Positions 28,401 to 40,437 of a stretch of 64,000 nt of DNA are shown piece after piece. How positions within the stretch are numbered: position 1 is the first letter of the stretch; the number at the start of each line of letters is the position of its first letter. This DNA comes from Mycoavidus cysteinexigens. GTDB taxonomy: Bacteria; Pseudomonadota; Gammaproteobacteria; Burkholderiales; Burkholderiaceae. The stretch lies in assembly GCF_003966915.1 (NCBI RefSeq), contig NZ_AP018150.1, positions 248,001 through 312,000 of the forward strand, given 5' to 3'. A program made the translations under genes and the position numbers. The notes beneath the pieces were generated by a model. It did not search any database. It saw only the letters and a program-made list of their open reading frames with translations, and was not told the origin of the DNA.

Positions 28401-29593
28401 TTGTTGAAGGGGATGCGTTTCAGCGTTTAGAAAAAATGCTTGTGGGTCGGGTCGTCAATGGTGGTCCTAAAAAGCTCGCCAAAGGAGCGAAAATCACGGC
28501 CGAATATTTAGCCGATCTGGACCACTATCACTGGTTTGATTTGCGTTTAGCGGATGAAGACGCGGCGGCGCAACTTGAGGCGATTAAAGAGTCAATTGCG
28601 CAAAAACGCCATCAGTTTGATCTGGCCTTTGAAGAAAAGCGCAAAAAACTAACCCAGGGTGATGAATTGCCGCCAGGCGTTCTGAAAATGGTCAAAGTCT
28701 ACCTTGCAGTTAAGCGTCGCTTGCAGCCGGGTGACAAAATGGCGGGTCGTCACGGTAACAAAGGTGTGGTTTCAAAAATTGTGCCGGTTGAGGATATGCC
28801 GTATATGGCCGATGGTACCCCCGCCGATATCGTATTGAATCCATTAGGCGTGCCATCGCGCATGAACGTTGGGCAGATTCTTGAAACCCATCTTGGCTGG
28901 GCTGCGAAAGGGTTAGGGCATCGCATCGGTGATATGTTGCGTGCGCAAACCAAAGTAGCCGAGCTGCGCGAGTTCTTGCATACCATCTACAATGAAAGTG
29001 GTCGGCGCGAAGCATTAGAGGACCTAAGCGATAAAGAGGTGTTAGAACTGGCCTCTAATCTGAAAGAAGGCGTGCCGTTTGCTACCTCGGTTTTCGATGG
29101 AGCTAGTGAGGACGAAATCGCTCGGGCGCTTGAATTGGCTTGGCCGGACCCGATTGCGCAGCAATTGGGCATGACGAAATCAAAGAATCAAGTCACGTTA
29201 TATGATGGGCGCACAGGCGATGCGTTTGATCGTCCAGTCACCGTAGGCTATATGCATATGTTGAAATTGCACCATCTGGTCGATGACAAGATGCATGCTC
29301 GCTCAACTGGTCCTTACTCACTCGTTACGCAACAGCCGTTGGGCGGTAAAGCCCAGTTTGGTGGTCAGCGTTTTGGTGAGATGGAGGTATGGGCGCTCGA
29401 GGCCTACGGCGCAGCCTATGTGTTGCAAGAAATGTTGACAGTGAAATCAGACGATGTAACTGGCCGCACCAAGATTTATGAAAACCTGGTTAAGGGCGAA
29501 CATGTGATTGATGCAGGTATGCCTGAATCCTTTAACGTGCTAGTGAAAGAAATTCGCTCGCTCGGGATTGACATTGACCTTGATCGGAATTAA
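25487..29593 (+). CDS. rpoB: DNA-directed RNA polymerase subunit beta
   Basis: A 1368-residue catalytic subunit. The ATG at 25487 follows GAGGGCGGA and gives the family N-terminus [15 protein letters not shown]; an in-frame GTG at 25418 would add 23 unrelated residues and is not supported. The rifampicin region ([19 protein letters not shown], then ALGPGG) has the drug-sensitive residues. The C-terminus ([20 protein letters not shown]) binds beta-prime. rpoC follows after 21 bp. Confidence 0.98.
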   Translation: MQYSFTEKKRIRKSFAKRLNVHQIPFLLATQLESFSDFLQADSAPGKRKPEGLQAAFMSVFPIVSHNGFARLEFVNYSLSPPAFDVKECQQRGLTFCSALRAKVRLVLLDKESPSKPVIKEVKEQEVYMGEMPLMTPTGSFVINGTERVIVSQLHRSPGVFFEHDKGKTHSSGKLLFSARIIPYRGSWLDFEFDPKDSLYFRVDRRRKMPVTILLKAIGLNAEEILAHFFMFDQFKLMNEGAQIKFVPERLRGEVARFDILDQNGKVIVQKDKRVNAKHIRDLESAKTETISVPEDYLLGRVLAKAVVDAQTGEVLAEANEEITDTLLAKLREAEIKEIQTLYTNDLDQGPYISQTLRIDETADQTAARIAIYRMMRPGEPPTEEAVEALFTRLFFSEDTYDLSKVGRMKFNRRVGGEEITGAMTLDNDDILATIKILVELRNGKGEVDDIDHLGNRRVRCVGELAENQFRTGLVRVERAVKERLGQAESENLMPHDLINSKPISSAIREFFGSSQLSQFMDQTNPLSEITHKRRVSALGPGGLTRERAGFEVRDVHPTHYGRVCPIETPEGPNIGLINSLALYAHLNEYGFLETPYRKVDAGKVTNTIDYLSAIEEGRYVIAQANAAVSDDGTLTDELVSAREAGETLMVTPERVQYMDVAPSQIVSVAASLIPFLEHDDANRALMGSNMQRQAVPCLRPEKALVGTGIERTVAVDSGTTVQAFRGGVVDYVDAGRIVIRVNDDEAVSGDTGVDIYNLIKYTRSNQNTNINQRPIVKVGDRIVRGDVLADGASTDIGELALGQNMLVAFMPWNGYNFEDSILISEKVVADDRYTSIHIEELNVVARDTKLGSEEITCDISNLAETQLGRLDDSGIIYIGAEVEAGDVLVGKVTPKGETQLTPEEKLLRAIFGEKASDVKDTSLRVPSGMNGTVIDVQVFTREGIERDKRAQQIIDDELKRYRLDLNDQLRIVEGDAFQRLEKMLVGRVVNGGPKKLAKGAKITAEYLADLDHYHWFDLRLADEDAAAQLEAIKESIAQKRHQFDLAFEEKRKKLTQGDELPPGVLKMVKVYLAVKRRLQPGDKMAGRHGNKGVVSKIVPVEDMPYMADGTPADIVLNPLGVPSRMNVGQILETHLGWAAKGLGHRIGDMLRAQTKVAELREFLHTIYNESGRREALEDLSDKEVLELASNLKEGVPFATSVFDGASEDEIARALELAWPDPIAQQLGMTKSKNQVTLYDGRTGDAFDRPVTVGYMHMLKLHHLVDDKMHARSTGPYSLVTQQPLGGKAQFGGQRFGEMEVWALEAYGAAYVLQEMLTVKSDDVTGRTKIYENLVKGEHVIDAGMPESFNVLVKEIRSLGIDIDLDRN

Positions 29594-29614
29594 GCCGACT
29601 TACGGAGAAAAGCC

Positions 29615-32600
29615 ATGAAAGCTTTGCTCGATCTATTCAAGCAAGTTCAGCAAAATGAAGTATTTGATGCAATTAAGATTGGTCTAGCCTCGCCAGACAA
29701 AATCCGCTCGTGGTCGTTTGGTGAAGTCAAAAAACCTGAGACGATCAACTATCGCACCTTTAAGCCGGAACGCGATGGTTTGTTCTGCGCTAAGATTTTT
29801 GGGCCGATCAAAGATTATGAATGCCTGTGTGGCAAATATAAGCGTCTTAAACACCGCGGTGTGATTTGTGAAAAATGCGGGGTTGAAGTCACGTTGACCA
29901 AAGTGCGCCGTGAACGTATGGCGCATATTGAGCTGGCTTCACCGGTGGCGCATATTTGGTTCTTAAAATCGCTGCCATCGCGCTTAGGCATGGTGCTCGA
30001 TATGACGTTACGTGATATCGAACGCGTGCTTTATTTTGAAGCCTATGTGGTGATTGAAGCTGGCATGACCCCGTTAAAGCGGGGCCAGATCATGACTGAA
30101 GAAGATTATTACAGCAAGGTCGAAGAATACGGCGATGAGTTTCGCGCTGAAATGGGCGCGGAAGGCGTGCGCGAATTATTGCGCTCAATCGATATTGATG
30201 CTCAAGCTGAAATACTGCGTAGCGAATTAAAAGTCACCGGCTCAGAGGCGAAATTAAAGAAATTTTCTAAGCGCCTTAAAGTATTGGAAGCTTTTCAGCG
30301 TTCCGGGATCAAACCTGAATGGATGATCTTCGAAGTATTGCCAGTTTTGCCTCCCGAATTGCGGCCATTAGTGCCGCTCGATGGCGGCCGCTTCGCGACT
30401 TCAGATTTGAATGATTTGTACCGCCGGGTGATTAACCGCAACAATCGGTTGAAACGTTTGCTTGAACTCAAAGCGCCTGAAATTATCGTGCGCAATGAAA
30501 AGCGCATGTTGCAAGAGGCGGTTGATTCACTGCTTGACAATGGCCGTCGCGGTAAAGCGATGACTGGCGCCAATAAACGTCCTCTGAAATCGGTGGCCGA
30601 TATGCTCAAGGGTAAAGGCGGACGTTTCCGCCAGAACTTATTGGGTAAGCGCGTCGATTACTCTGGTCGCTCGGTGATTGTGGTGGGGCCTACCCTCAAA
30701 CTGCATCAATGCGGTTTGCCAAAATTGATGGCGCTCGAGTTATTTAAACCTTTCATCTTCCATAAACTTGAAGTGATGGGGATTGCGACCACCATTAAGG
30801 CGGCTAAAAAAGAAGTTGAGAACCAAACGCCGGTGGTCTGGGATATTCTTGAAGAGGTTATCCGTGAACATCCAGTGATGCTAAACCGCGCGCCAACGCT
30901 GCATCGTCTTGGAATTCAGGCATTTGAGCCGGTCTTGATTGAAGGTAAAGCAATCCAACTGCATCCGCTGGTGTGTGCGGCATTTAATGCTGACTTCGAT
31001 GGTGACCAAATGGCGGTGCATGTGCCGCTTTCGCTCGAAGCGCAGCTTGAAGCGCGGACGTTAATGTTGGCTTCAAATAATATTTTATTCCCGGCCAACG
31101 GCGAACCATCGATTGTGCCTTCGCAAGATATTGTGCTCGGCCTTTATTATGTGACGCGTGAACGCGTCAATGGCAAAGGCGAAGGCATGATCTTCTCTAA
31201 TGTCAGCGAAGCGATTCGGGCGTATGAAAACAATCAAGTTGAATTGAGTGCACGGATTCAGGTGCGAATTGCCGAACAATTGTTTAAATCTAATGGGCCA
31301 GTTGGCACAAAAGAGTTAGAGTCAAAGTTGACACTCTATAAAACTACGGTGGGTCGGGCTATCTTGTCGGAAATTTTGCCAGCAGGCTTATCTTTTTCGG
31401 TCATGAATAAGCCCCTCAAAAAGAAAGAAATCTCCCGTTTGATTAATATGGCATTTTGTCGCTGTGGGTTGCGGGAAACCGTGATTTTCGCCGATCAATT
31501 GATGCAGCAGGGTTTCAAACTTGCGACGCGGGCGGGTATTTCGATTTGCGTCGACGATATGTTGGTGCCGCCGCAAAAAGAAAAGATCGTCAACGATTCA
31601 GCGCAAAAAGTTAAAGAATATGACCGGCAATATATGTCTGGTTTAGTGACTGCGCAGGAACGTTATAACAATGTTGTGGATATTTGGTCTGCTACTTCAG
31701 AAGCCGTAGGCAAGGCGATGATGGAACAGCTTTCCACTGAGAATGTGATCGATCGCGAAGGCAAAACCGTTAAGCAAGAGTCGTTCAATTCGATTTATAT
31801 GATGGCGGATTCTGGAGCGCGGGGTTCGGCTGTGCAAATTCGTCAGTTGGCAGGAATGCGCGGTTTGATGGCGAAACCAGATGGCTCGATCATTGAGACG
31901 CCGATTACGGCGAATTTCCGTGAAGGGCTGAATGTGTTGCAGTACTTCATCTCAACCCACGGCGCGCGTAAAGGTCTGGCTGATACCGCGTTGAAGACAG
32001 CGAATTCAGGGTATCTGACGCGCCGTCTGGTCGATGTGACGCAAGATTTGGTGGTGGTTGAAGATGACTGCGGAACGGTCAATGGTGTCGCGATGAAGGC
32101 GCTGGTTGAAGGCGGGGAAGTGGTAGAAGCGCTGCGTGACCGGATCCTTGGGCGCGTAACGATTGCCGATGTCGTGAATCCAGAAACCCAAGAAACCGTT
32201 TATGAAAACGGCACCTTGCTGGATGAAATGGCGGTTGAAGAAATTGAGCGCTTGGGGGTTGATGAAGTGCGGGTGCGTACGCCGCTTAATTGCGAAACCC
32301 GCTATGGTTTATGCGCGCGCTGCTATGGTCGCGACTTGGGTCGTGGCGTCTTGGTAAACGTTGGCGAGGCGGTCGGCGTGATTGCCGCGCAGTCGATTGG
32401 TGAGCCAGGCACGCAGCTGACGATGCGGACCTTCCATATTGGGGGTGCGGCATCGCGTGCGGCAGTCGCTTCAAGCATAGAAGCTAAATCGAATGGCACC
32501 GTGCGTTTTACCGCAGCAATGCGCTACGTGATGAACGCAAAAGGTGAAGCAGTCGCTATTTCACGTTCAGGCGAAGTGATCATTACGGATGATCATGGTC

Positions 32601-33829
32601 GTGAGCGTGAGCGCCATAAAGTGCCTTACGGCGCTACATTGTTGCAAACGGATGGAGCGCAAATCAAGGCCGGCGTGCAATTAGCGATGTGGGATCCGCT
32701 CACGCGCCCAATCATCGCTGAATATGGCGGTACGGCGAAATTTGAGAACGTTGAAGAGGGTGTGACGGTTGCGCGTCAGATTGATGATGTAACGGGCTTA
32801 TCGACGCTGGTTGTAATCGATCCAAAGCGGCGCGGTTCACAAGCCGCTAAAAGTGTGCGTCCGCAAGTCAAATTGCTGGATGCAAAGGGCGCCGAAGTCA
32901 AAATCCCAGGAACTGACCATGCGGTAATGATTGGTTTCCAGGTGGGCGCTTTGATTACGGTTAAAGACGGGCAAGCGGTGCAAGTGGGTGAGGTGTTGGC
33001 ACGGATCCCAACCGAATCGCAGAAAACTCGAGATATTACTGGGGGTCTGCCGCGTGTCGCTGAATTGTTTGAAGCGCGCTCGCCAAAAGATGCCGGTGTT
33101 TTGGCCGAAGTGACGGGTACGGTTTCCTTCGGTAAGGACACTAAGGGTAAACAGCGTCTAGTGATCACCGACCTTGATGGCAATCAAAACGAATTCCTGA
33201 TTCCGAAAGACAAACAGGTATTAGTGCATGATGGTCAAGTTGTGAATAAAGGTGAGATGATTGTCGACGGCCCAGCCGATCCTCATGACATCTTGCGTTT
33301 ACAGGGCGTTGAAGCGCTAGCGGGCTACATCGTTGATGAAGTGCAAGATGTGTATCGTCTACAAGGCGTGAAGATCAACGACAAGCATATTGAAGTAATC
33401 GTGCGCCAGATGTTGCGTCGGGTGCAAATTACTGATGCGGGCGAGACACGCTTTATTCCAGGCGAACAGGTTGAGCGTTCCGATATGCTGAACGAAAACG
33501 ATCAAATGGAAGCCGACGATAAACGCCCTGCGAATTACGATAATATCTTACTGGGTATTACGAAGGCATCGTTGTCGACGGACTCTTTCATCTCGGCTGC
33601 GTCGTTCCAAGAAACAACCCGCGTCTTAACCGAAGCGGCAATCATGGGCAAACGCGACGACTTGAGTGGTCTAAAAGAAAACGTGATTATCGGTCGTCTG
33701 ATCCCGGCCGGTACGGGTCTGGCGTTTCATAAGGCACGCAAAAATAAAGAAGCCTCTGATCGCAAACGATTCGACCAAATAGCTGAAGCTGAATCCGAAA
33801 CATTTGGGTTTGGGCCACCGGCTGCTTAG
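29615..33829 (+). CDS. rpoC: DNA-directed RNA polymerase subunit beta-prime
   Basis: A 1404-residue subunit. The zinc-binding N-terminus has Cys residues in YECLCGKY and CEKCGVE, and the catalytic magnesium motif [13 protein letters not shown] is intact. A second zinc site is formed by [15 protein letters not shown]. Bridge-helix and trigger-loop segments ([19 protein letters not shown]) are complete. TACGGAGAAA precedes the ATG. A strong terminator 27 bp downstream closes the operon. Confidence 0.98.
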   Translation: MKALLDLFKQVQQNEVFDAIKIGLASPDKIRSWSFGEVKKPETINYRTFKPERDGLFCAKIFGPIKDYECLCGKYKRLKHRGVICEKCGVEVTLTKVRRERMAHIELASPVAHIWFLKSLPSRLGMVLDMTLRDIERVLYFEAYVVIEAGMTPLKRGQIMTEEDYYSKVEEYGDEFRAEMGAEGVRELLRSIDIDAQAEILRSELKVTGSEAKLKKFSKRLKVLEAFQRSGIKPEWMIFEVLPVLPPELRPLVPLDGGRFATSDLNDLYRRVINRNNRLKRLLELKAPEIIVRNEKRMLQEAVDSLLDNGRRGKAMTGANKRPLKSVADMLKGKGGRFRQNLLGKRVDYSGRSVIVVGPTLKLHQCGLPKLMALELFKPFIFHKLEVMGIATTIKAAKKEVENQTPVVWDILEEVIREHPVMLNRAPTLHRLGIQAFEPVLIEGKAIQLHPLVCAAFNADFDGDQMAVHVPLSLEAQLEARTLMLASNNILFPANGEPSIVPSQDIVLGLYYVTRERVNGKGEGMIFSNVSEAIRAYENNQVELSARIQVRIAEQLFKSNGPVGTKELESKLTLYKTTVGRAILSEILPAGLSFSVMNKPLKKKEISRLINMAFCRCGLRETVIFADQLMQQGFKLATRAGISICVDDMLVPPQKEKIVNDSAQKVKEYDRQYMSGLVTAQERYNNVVDIWSATSEAVGKAMMEQLSTENVIDREGKTVKQESFNSIYMMADSGARGSAVQIRQLAGMRGLMAKPDGSIIETPITANFREGLNVLQYFISTHGARKGLADTALKTANSGYLTRRLVDVTQDLVVVEDDCGTVNGVAMKALVEGGEVVEALRDRILGRVTIADVVNPETQETVYENGTLLDEMAVEEIERLGVDEVRVRTPLNCETRYGLCARCYGRDLGRGVLVNVGEAVGVIAAQSIGEPGTQLTMRTFHIGGAASRAAVASSIEAKSNGTVRFTAAMRYVMNAKGEAVAISRSGEVIITDDHGRERERHKVPYGATLLQTDGAQIKAGVQLAMWDPLTRPIIAEYGGTAKFENVEEGVTVARQIDDVTGLSTLVVIDPKRRGSQAAKSVRPQVKLLDAKGAEVKIPGTDHAVMIGFQVGALITVKDGQAVQVGEVLARIPTESQKTRDITGGLPRVAELFEARSPKDAGVLAEVTGTVSFGKDTKGKQRLVITDLDGNQNEFLIPKDKQVLVHDGQVVNKGEMIVDGPADPHDILRLQGVEALAGYIVDEVQDVYRLQGVKINDKHIEVIVRQMLRRVQITDAGETRFIPGEQVERSDMLNENDQMEADDKRPANYDNILLGITKASLSTDSFISAASFQETTRVLTEAAIMGKRDDLSGLKENVIIGRLIPAGTGLAFHKARKNKEASDRKRFDQIAEAESETFGFGPPAA

Positions 33830-33856
33830 TATCTAATACACATTAAAGTGTATATA

Positions 33857-33892
33857 AACGGCCCCGCAGTATCTATGCGGGGCCGTTTTTTT
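33857..33892 (+). terminator. Intrinsic terminator of the rpoBC operon
   Basis: AACGGCCCCGCA (33857-33868) and TGCGGGGCCGTT (33876-33887) form a perfect 12-bp stem around a 7-base loop, followed by a T-run to 33892. Confidence 0.92.
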
Positions 33893-33980
33893 ATGGCGTG
33901 TTTACCAGGGGCATGAACTTGAAGTCGAAGTAATGCACAGGCTATAAGTCAGAGAGCAGGGCAAGAGTAGATTGGGCGAT

Positions 33981-34343
33981 TTAAGCGGGTAATTTGGTCG
34001 CAAAGAAAGTCAATGCGCCTACCACCAATCCTGTCTGTGCAATCGCCAATCCAATGATCCATTTGAGAAGATCAAATTTTACGTTAGCTAGTCTGATATC
34101 CATGTCTTTACGCATATCGCTCATTTCATGGCAGAGCTCTTCTTTGACTAGACGTAGGTCTTCTTTGGTTGATAATTCCTGCGCATAGAGAGTAAAAACT
34201 TCAGCTAAGGCTTCTGCCTCAGCCTCGGCATGAGCGTTTGAAACCCCCGCATTTTTTAAGCGCTTAGCAAAGCGTAACGTATCGAATAATGCCATTACCA
34301 TCCTAGCTTTCTCCAGCTCCTTCCAATCTAACTTAGCTGCCAT
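33981..34343 (-). CDS. DUF1640-like small coiled-coil protein with C-terminal membrane helix (paralogue 1)
   Basis: About 120 residues: MALFDTLRFAKRLKNAG, an Ala/Glu-rich helix (AHAEAEAEALAEVF), a TKEDL-containing coiled coil, and a C-terminal transmembrane helix (LLKWIIGLAIAQTGLVVGAL). This layout matches the DUF1640/CCDC90 family, whose bacterial role is unknown. I chose the ATG at 34343; a GTG at 34373 would add ten residues. A second copy with the same layout lies at 57668-58096. It sits alone between rpoC and recQ, convergent with rpoC. The gap to recQ (34344-34613) shows no gene. Confidence 0.72.
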   Translation of the reverse strand: MAAKLDWKELEKARMVMALFDTLRFAKRLKNAGVSNAHAEAEAEALAEVFTLYAQELSTKEDLRLVKEELCHEMSDMRKDMDIRLANVKFDLLKWIIGLAIAQTGLVVGALTFFATKLPA

Positions 34344-34613
34344 GTCATTCTCAATGAATGTAGAAATTACCACTATTAATTATCTTAATTGGATTAAATA
34401 TAAACCAATATTAAAGAGTGCGCAAGTGTTTGTATGCTTAGATTGCTGGATAGGAAGTCGGGCTACAAAAAAGTCTGAATAGCGCCAATTGATAAGCTAA
34501 CGTTGCTGCTGCTGGTTTTATATTTCAATATAACAAAAGTCATAAAGCGTATTTCAGTCATTGCTTTTATAATCTATGTTTTACCGTCTCCTCTTTGTCC
34601 CGTGCGGAATGCT

Positions 34614-36479
34614 ATGTCGCCTTGCCTTGCTATTCTGAATGAAATTTTCGGCTATCCTACCTTTCGCGCCCAGCAAGGAGAGATCGTTGAGCATATCGCG
34701 GCCGGCGGAGATTGTTTAGTCTTAATGCCCACGGGTGGCGGCAAATCCTTATGCTATCAAATCCCAGCACTGGTGCGCCGCGGCGCAGGCTTAGGGGTAG
34801 GTGTTGTCGTCTCGCCGTTAATCGCGCTTATGCAAGACCAGGTGGCGGCGCTGACGGAATGTGGTGTGCGCGCTGCCTATCTGAATTCCGCACTGTCGGG
34901 CAGTGAGGCTGCGGCAACCGAGCGAGCATTACGCAACGGCCAACTCGATCTGCTTTATGTTGCGCCAGAAAGGTTGATGACGCCCCGTTTTCTTGATCTG
35001 CTCGAGAGTATTCAAGTCGGTCTGTTTGCCATTGACGAAGCACATTGCGTTTCGCAGTGGGGTCATGATTTTCGCCCGGAATACATCCAGCTAAGCGTTT
35101 TACACGAGCGCTTTCCAAGCGTGCCACGGGTGGCGCTCACCGCCACGGCTGATGAGCTCACGCGGGCTGAGATCATTCATCGCCTTGCGCTAGATAGCGC
35201 CCGCATCTTTATTTCAAGTTTTGATCGGCCCAATATTCATTACCGGATTGTCGAAAAAGCCAATGCGCGCAACCAGTTGCTTGATTTTATCCGCGCTGAG
35301 CATATGGAGTCAGACTCGAGTGGCAAAAGCGGTAGCCAGCGCTGTGACTCTGGGATTATTTATTGCCTATCCCGTCGTAAGGTCGATGAAACGGCGCAGT
35401 GGCTGCAAAGCCAGGGCTTGCGAGCGCTGCCCTATCATGCTGGCATGGAGGCTGATATACGGCGTCGGCATCAGCAAATTTTTCAGCAAGAAGAAGGCGT
35501 TGTGATGGTCGCTACGATTGCTTTCGGGATGGGCATTGATAAACCAGATGTCCGTTTTGTGGCGCATCTAGATTTACCGAAGAGCGTTGAAGGGTATTAT
35601 CAGGAAACCGGCCGGGCTGGGCGCGATGGACTTGCCGCGAATGCATGGATGGCCTATGGCTTAGGCGATGTGGTGCAACAACGCAAAATGATTGAAGAAT
35701 CTGAAGCGGATGATGCCCATAAGCGGATGGTCACAAGCAAATTGGATGCATTACTGGGGTTATGCGAAACGGCGAGCTGCCGGCGCGTACAGTTATTGGC
35801 TTACTTTGGCGAAACCAGTCAGCCTTGCGGCAATTGTGATACCTGTCTTGAAGCACCGGCAACTTGGGATGGCACACGCGAAGCGCAAATGGCGCTGTCT
35901 TGCGTCTATCGGGTAGAGCGCATGAGCGGTTTTTATTTTGGCGCAGGCCATTTGATCGACATTTTGCGGGGTAATTTGACTGAACGTGTTAAACACCGTG
36001 GACACGAGCAGCTTTCAACTTTCGGCATTGGCGCTACGCTCACAGAAGCCCAATGGCGCACAATTTTTCGCCAACTCATCGCCTATGGTTTGTTAACGGT
36101 TGACCATAATCTGCATGGCGCGCTGACTCTAACCCCAGCCAGCCGCGCCGTGCTCAAAGGCGAACAAAAAGTGACGCTGCGCCGTGAAGTCAAGTCAGCT
36201 CGCACGCTTAATGCACCAGTTAAACAGCGGGCGAACTTAGTCAAAGAATTATCCGCCTCTGCGCGTGAACGCTGGGAGAGGTTACGTACTTGGCGCAGCA
36301 AAACGGCCAAAACCGAAGGCGTGCCGGCTTACATTATTTTTCACGATAATACCTTAGCTGAAGTTGCTCAACTTGCGCCCTCAACAATCGGCGAGTTACG
36401 TGCAGTATCGGGAGTAGGTGCGCTTAAATTAGAGCGCTTTGGGAGGCAGCTACTGGAAGTGGTTGCGGGGGAGGGTTAA
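34614..36479 (+). CDS. recQ: ATP-dependent DNA helicase RecQ
   Basis: A 621-residue 3-prime to 5-prime DNA helicase of recombination and fork repair. Motif I is [11 protein letters not shown], motif II is the DEAH box in [16 protein letters not shown], and motif VI is [11 protein letters not shown]. The RecQ zinc-binding cysteines (SCRR...CGNCDTC), a winged-helix RQC domain and a C-terminal HRDC domain follow in order. The ATG at 34614 ([18 protein letters not shown]) matches the family start; the frame extends upstream 37 codons from a TTG at 34503 with no family similarity. Confidence 0.95.
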   Translation: MSPCLAILNEIFGYPTFRAQQGEIVEHIAAGGDCLVLMPTGGGKSLCYQIPALVRRGAGLGVGVVVSPLIALMQDQVAALTECGVRAAYLNSALSGSEAAATERALRNGQLDLLYVAPERLMTPRFLDLLESIQVGLFAIDEAHCVSQWGHDFRPEYIQLSVLHERFPSVPRVALTATADELTRAEIIHRLALDSARIFISSFDRPNIHYRIVEKANARNQLLDFIRAEHMESDSSGKSGSQRCDSGIIYCLSRRKVDETAQWLQSQGLRALPYHAGMEADIRRRHQQIFQQEEGVVMVATIAFGMGIDKPDVRFVAHLDLPKSVEGYYQETGRAGRDGLAANAWMAYGLGDVVQQRKMIEESEADDAHKRMVTSKLDALLGLCETASCRRVQLLAYFGETSQPCGNCDTCLEAPATWDGTREAQMALSCVYRVERMSGFYFGAGHLIDILRGNLTERVKHRGHEQLSTFGIGATLTEAQWRTIFRQLIAYGLLTVDHNLHGALTLTPASRAVLKGEQKVTLRREVKSARTLNAPVKQRANLVKELSASARERWERLRTWRSKTAKTEGVPAYIIFHDNTLAEVAQLAPSTIGELRAVSGVGALKLERFGRQLLEVVAGEG

Positions 36480-36740
36480 GTAATAGCTAGGATACATCGC
36501 TTGGTGAGGCAATTTCCCCGTAATAAGGTTCAATTGAACTGTACGCGACTACCATCATTCGCGTTTTTTTATTTTAAATCGAGCTATCGATGTGTGGGCC
36601 TAGATTTGTCTATGTAAGTCTCAGTAAATCAAATTCTATTATATAGAGTTGTCAGCAGCGATACGTCTATACGAGTCCATTGCCGCAAGCGTGGCGATTA
36701 GGGGCGGTGTGGTAGTAGCCAAACTCCGCCATCTTCCCTA
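36480..36740. other. Non-coding gap upstream of the str-operon promoter
   Basis: Together with the rpsL leader this makes a 365-bp gap without genes. It contains a perfect 12-bp palindrome GTTCAATTGAAC (36528-36539), which could be an operator. I see no RNA gene or terminator of recQ with a T-run. Confidence 0.4.
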
Positions 36741-36770
36741 TTGACTATACCTAAGCTTAGGCTTTACTAT
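36741..36770 (+). promoter_or_regulatory. Candidate sigma-70 promoter for rpsL-rpsG-fusA-rpsJ
   Basis: The -35 TTGACT (36741-36746) and -10 TACTAT (36765-36770) are 18 bp apart, with a predicted start near 36777, about 68 bases before the rpsL ATG. The -35 box matches consensus at five of six positions and the -10 at four of six. Confidence 0.55.
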
Positions 36771-36844
36771 ACGGGGTTCCGGTTTTGGAGGCCATTTGCC
36801 TGCTTTGTTCATTGAGCCCGGATCATTTTTTGCAGGATTAAATA

Positions 36845-37222
36845 ATGCCAACTATTAATCAGCTGGTTCGTAAAGGGCGTGTCTCGGCTCAATTGAAGAG
36901 CAAGAGTCCGGCTTTAGAGAACAGCCCACAGCGGCGCGGTGTGTGCACTCGTGTGTATACTACAACGCCTAAGAAGCCAAATTCAGCGCTGCGTAAAGTA
37001 GCCAAAGTGCGTTTAACTAACGGCTTTGAAGTAATTCCTTATATCGGTGGTGAAGGCCATAATCTGCAGGAGCACTCGGTGGTGCTGATTCGCGGTGGTC
37101 GGGTTAAGGATTTGCCTGGTGTGCGCTATCACATTGTGCGTGGTTCACTTGATACGCAAGGCGTGAAAGATCGCAAGCAAGCACGTTCCAAATACGGTGC
37201 AAAGCGCGCGAAAAAAGCGTAA
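36845..37222 (+). CDS. rpsL: 30S ribosomal protein S12
   Basis: A 125-residue decoding-centre protein. The conserved [19 protein letters not shown] and [17 protein letters not shown] segments are present, with Lys at the two positions (in PKKPN and RVKDLP) whose mutation gives streptomycin resistance, so the sequence is of the sensitive type. First gene of the str operon. Confidence 0.98.
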   Translation: MPTINQLVRKGRVSAQLKSKSPALENSPQRRGVCTRVYTTTPKKPNSALRKVAKVRLTNGFEVIPYIGGEGHNLQEHSVVLIRGGRVKDLPGVRYHIVRGSLDTQGVKDRKQARSKYGAKRAKKA

Positions 37223-37397
37223 TTGAAAAACCGCTCCAGTGTTGTTGGAGTGGTTGAAATAGTTTTGAGTGCGGTAGCATCAAATAGCTGGTGACTATCG
37301 AGTAAGCGGCCACTCGACGTTATTAAAAAATTATTTTTAATAAGCGTAGTTGGTGGTCGAGGGGATTCACCCCAGCTGAAACAGTAAAGGAAGAGAA
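37223..37397 (+). promoter_or_regulatory. Structured S12-S7 intercistronic region
   Basis: Within 175 bases lie AACCGCTCCA/TGGAGTGGTT (37229-37255, one G-U), CGAGT/ACTCG (37299-37316), the all-A/T perfect hairpin TTATTAAAAA/TTTTTAATAA (37320-37343), and GGGG-ATTCA-CCCC just before rpsG. In E. coli the S12-S7 intercistronic region is the binding site for the repressor S7, so a similar role is plausible here. Confidence 0.45.
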
Positions 37398-37868
37398 ATG
37401 CCACGTCGTCGCGAAGTTCCCAAGCGGGAAATACTGCCAGATCCTAAATTTGGTAATGTAGAAGTCGCAAAATTCATGAATGTGCTGATGTTGTCTGGCA
37501 AGAAGTCTGTTGCTGAGCGTATCGTCTATGGCGCCTTCAAACATGTTCAAGAAAAAAACGGCAAAGAGCCTTTAGAATTATTTAACGGCGCGCTGAATAA
37601 CGTTAAGCCAGTGGTTGAGGTTAAAGGGCGTCGCGTAGGCGGTGCAAACTACCAAGTACCAGTCGAGGTGCGGCCAGCACGTCGCGCAGCGCTGGCAATG
37701 CGTTGGTTGTGCGAAGCGGCGAAAAAGCGCAGCGAAAAATCCATGGCATTGCGTTTGGCTGCTGAGTTACTTGAGGCTTTCGAGGGCCGTGGTGGCGCAA
37801 TGAAAAAGCGCGATGAAGTGCATCGCATGGCAGAAGCCAATAAAGCATTTTCGCATTTCCGTTTTTAA
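37398..37868 (+). CDS. rpsG: 30S ribosomal protein S7
   Basis: A 156-residue primary assembly protein of the 30S head that contacts the E-site tRNA. It opens [19 protein letters not shown] and contains [14 protein letters not shown] and [31 protein letters not shown] precedes the ATG. S7 is the expected regulator of this operon. Confidence 0.98.
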   Translation: MPRRREVPKREILPDPKFGNVEVAKFMNVLMLSGKKSVAERIVYGAFKHVQEKNGKEPLELFNGALNNVKPVVEVKGRRVGGANYQVPVEVRPARRAALAMRWLCEAAKKRSEKSMALRLAAELLEAFEGRGGAMKKRDEVHRMAEANKAFSHFRF

Positions 37869-37960
37869 GTATAGCTAAGCCGCGTAACCGCGGTTTAGTC
37901 TAAATATCAATATCACAAGCTGCACGCTTCTCCAGTGGCTCATTAAGACAGAGGTTTAAA

Positions 37961-40063
37961 GTGGCTCGCAAGACACCTATCGAGCGCTATCGCAATATTG
38001 GCATTAGCGCCCACATTGATGCTGGTAAAACAACGACGACTGAGCGCATTCTGTTTTATACGGGCGTCAACCATAAAATCGGTGAAGTGCACGATGGTGC
38101 TGCAACGATGGATTGGATGGAGCAAGAGCAAGAGCGCGGCATCACGATTACATCGGCGGCAACCACGGCCTTCTGGAAAGGCATGGCGGGTAATTACCCG
38201 GAACACCGTATTAATATCATTGATACGCCAGGACACGTCGACTTCACGATTGAGGTCGAGCGTTCAATGCGCGTGTTAGATGGCGCATGCATGGTGTATT
38301 GTGCCGTGGGTGGCGTTCAGCCTCAGTCTGAGACTGTGTGGCGGCAAGCAAATAAATATGGCGTGCCGCGACTTGCGTTCGTCAATAAGATGGACCGTAC
38401 CGGCGCTAACTTCTTTAAAGTGCATGATCAAATGCGTTCGCGTCTGAAAGCGAACCCGATTCCAATCCAGGTGCCGATTGGGGCGGAAGAAAACTTCAAA
38501 GGGGTGATTGATCTCGTCAAAATGAAGGCGGTTGTCTGGGATGAGGCGAGTCAAGGTATTAAATTTGAATATCAAGACATTCCTGCTGAGCTTGCTGACG
38601 TTGCTCAAGAATGGCGCGAAAAGATGGTCGAGGCAGCAGCTGAGTCATCTGAAGTATTGATGGATAAATACCTCAATGGCGAGACGCTGAGCGAAAAAGA
38701 AATCATGGATGCGCTGCGCGCACGCACGATTGCGGGTGAGATCGTCCCAATGTTGTGCGGTACGGCCTTTAAGAATAAGGGCGTGCAAGCGATGTTGGAC
38801 GCCGTGATTGATTATTTGCCATCGCCAGTCGATATTCCGCCGGTTGAGGGTGAACTTGAAGACGGTGGGGTAACTGAACGCCGTGCTGCGGATGATGAAA
38901 AATTCTCCGCGCTGGCCTTTAAGATCATGACGGATCCGTTTGTCGGCCAATTGATTTTCTTCCGTGTCTATTCTGGGGTGGTGAATTCGGGTGATACCAT
39001 TTACAACCCTGTAAAAGGCAAGAAAGAGCGCCTTGGTCGTATTCTGCAAATGCATGCAAACCAGCGTGAAGAAATTAAGGAAGTACGTGCTGGCGATATT
39101 GCGGCAGCGGTTGGTTTGAAAGAGGCGACAACGGGCGATACATTGTGTGACCCGAGCCAGGTGATTCTGCTTGAGCGCATGGAATTCCCCGAGCCTGTCA
39201 TTTCTCAGGCGGTGGAGCCTAAAACTAAGGCTGACCAAGAAAAAATGGGGCTTGCACTGAACCGTCTGGCGCAGGAAGATCCATCATTTCGGGTGCAGAC
39301 CGATGAAGAATCCGGGCAAACAATCATCTCGGGTATGGGCGAGCTGCATTTGGAGATTTTGGTTGATCGGATGCGCCGCGAGTTTGGTGTAGAGGCAACT
39401 GTTGGTAAGCCACAAGTGGCTTATCGAGAGACGATTCGCGCTACCTGTAATGAAGTTGAAGGCAAGTTTGTTAAACAGTCTGGTGGTCGTGGTCAGTACG
39501 GTCATGTGGTGTTGAAGCTTGAGCCACAAGAGCAGGGCAAAGGCTATGAATTTGTCGATGCAATTAAAGGTGGGGTCGTGCCGCGTGAATATATTCCTGC
39601 GGTAGACAAAGGCATTCAAGAAACCCTTAAGGCAGGCGTATTGGCTGGTTATCCAGTCGTAGATATTAAAGTCACGCTGTTTTTTGGCTCCTATCATGAT
39701 GTGGATTCGAACGAAAATGCCTTCAAGATGGCCGGTTCAATGGGCTTCAAAGAAGGGATGCGGCGTGCTAGCCCAGTTCTACTGGAGCCAATGATGGCGG
39801 TTGAAGTTGAAACGCCGGAAGAGTTTATGGGTAATGTGATGGGTGATCTGTCATCACGCCGTGGGATTGTCCAAGGTATGGAAGATATGGTCGGCGGTGG
39901 CAAGCAGGTGCGTGCCGAAGTGCCGCTTGCGGAAATGTTTGGTTATTCCACTTCGCTGCGTTCGCTCACGCAAGGTCGTGCGACCTATACGATGGAATTT
40001 AAGCACTATTCTGATGCTCCGCGCAATGTTGCGGAAGCTGTGATGAGTGCCAAAGGTAAGTAA
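37961..40063 (+). CDS. fusA: Elongation factor G
   Basis: A 700-residue translocation GTPase. G1 is [11 protein letters not shown]2 includes [10 protein letters not shown]3 is DTPGHVDFT and G4 is NKMDR. Domains II to V follow, including the domain IV tip region with [10 protein letters not shown]. The start is a GTG at 37961 after AGAGGT, as often in relatives. In Burkholderia tuf follows directly; here only 41 bp with a GGCGG/CCGCC hairpin separate fusA from rpsJ. Confidence 0.98.
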   Translation: MARKTPIERYRNIGISAHIDAGKTTTTERILFYTGVNHKIGEVHDGAATMDWMEQEQERGITITSAATTAFWKGMAGNYPEHRINIIDTPGHVDFTIEVERSMRVLDGACMVYCAVGGVQPQSETVWRQANKYGVPRLAFVNKMDRTGANFFKVHDQMRSRLKANPIPIQVPIGAEENFKGVIDLVKMKAVVWDEASQGIKFEYQDIPAELADVAQEWREKMVEAAAESSEVLMDKYLNGETLSEKEIMDALRARTIAGEIVPMLCGTAFKNKGVQAMLDAVIDYLPSPVDIPPVEGELEDGGVTERRAADDEKFSALAFKIMTDPFVGQLIFFRVYSGVVNSGDTIYNPVKGKKERLGRILQMHANQREEIKEVRAGDIAAAVGLKEATTGDTLCDPSQVILLERMEFPEPVISQAVEPKTKADQEKMGLALNRLAQEDPSFRVQTDEESGQTIISGMGELHLEILVDRMRREFGVEATVGKPQVAYRETIRATCNEVEGKFVKQSGGRGQYGHVVLKLEPQEQGKGYEFVDAIKGGVVPREYIPAVDKGIQETLKAGVLAGYPVVDIKVTLFFGSYHDVDSNENAFKMAGSMGFKEGMRRASPVLLEPMMAVEVETPEEFMGNVMGDLSSRRGIVQGMEDMVGGGKQVRAEVPLAEMFGYSTSLRSLTQGRATYTMEFKHYSDAPRNVAEAVMSAKGK

Positions 40064-40104
40064 TTTAATCCGGCGGTGTGAGCCGCCTCGCTCTTTAAAG
40101 GAAG

Positions 40105-40422
40105 ATGATGTCAAAAGAACAGAAGATCCGTATTCGCCTAAAGGCGGTTGATAGTCGGCTAATCGACGTGGCATCGGCTGAAATTGTGGATACCGCGAAA
40201 CAAACGGGCGCGATTGTATGTGGGCCAGTGCCATTGCCGACCTCGATTCAGCGCTTCGATATTCTGCGTTCGCCTCATGTCAATAAAACTTCGCGTGATC
40301 AGCTTGAAATTCGGACTCATTTGCGTCTGATTGACATTGTTGATCCGACGGATAAGACAGTTGATGCTTTAATGAGACTTGATCTATCGGCAGGGGTGGA
40401 TGTCGAGATCAAATTGCAGTAA
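40105..40422 (+). CDS. rpsJ: 30S ribosomal protein S10 (NusE) with unusual substitutions
   Basis: A 105-residue protein (104 if the second of two consecutive ATGs is used) after AAGGAAG. It forms part of the 30S head and, as NusE, pairs with NusB and NusG in antitermination. Most of the chain is canonical (ISPHVNK-like [32 protein letters not shown]). However, KAFD has become KAVD, TAKRTGAxVRGP has become [12 protein letters not shown], and LPTR has become LPTS, removing three arginines and a conserved Phe. It is the only S10 gene in the window and is intact. Confidence 0.97.
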   Translation: MMSKEQKIRIRLKAVDSRLIDVASAEIVDTAKQTGAIVCGPVPLPTSIQRFDILRSPHVNKTSRDQLEIRTHLRLIDIVDPTDKTVDALMRLDLSAGVDVEIKLQ

Positions 40423-40437
40423 ACAAGACAATCTTTA

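Noticed and set aside
38645-39238. 197-codon minus-strand open frame
   Set aside because: Antisense to the well-supported fusA gene, with no protein-family features.
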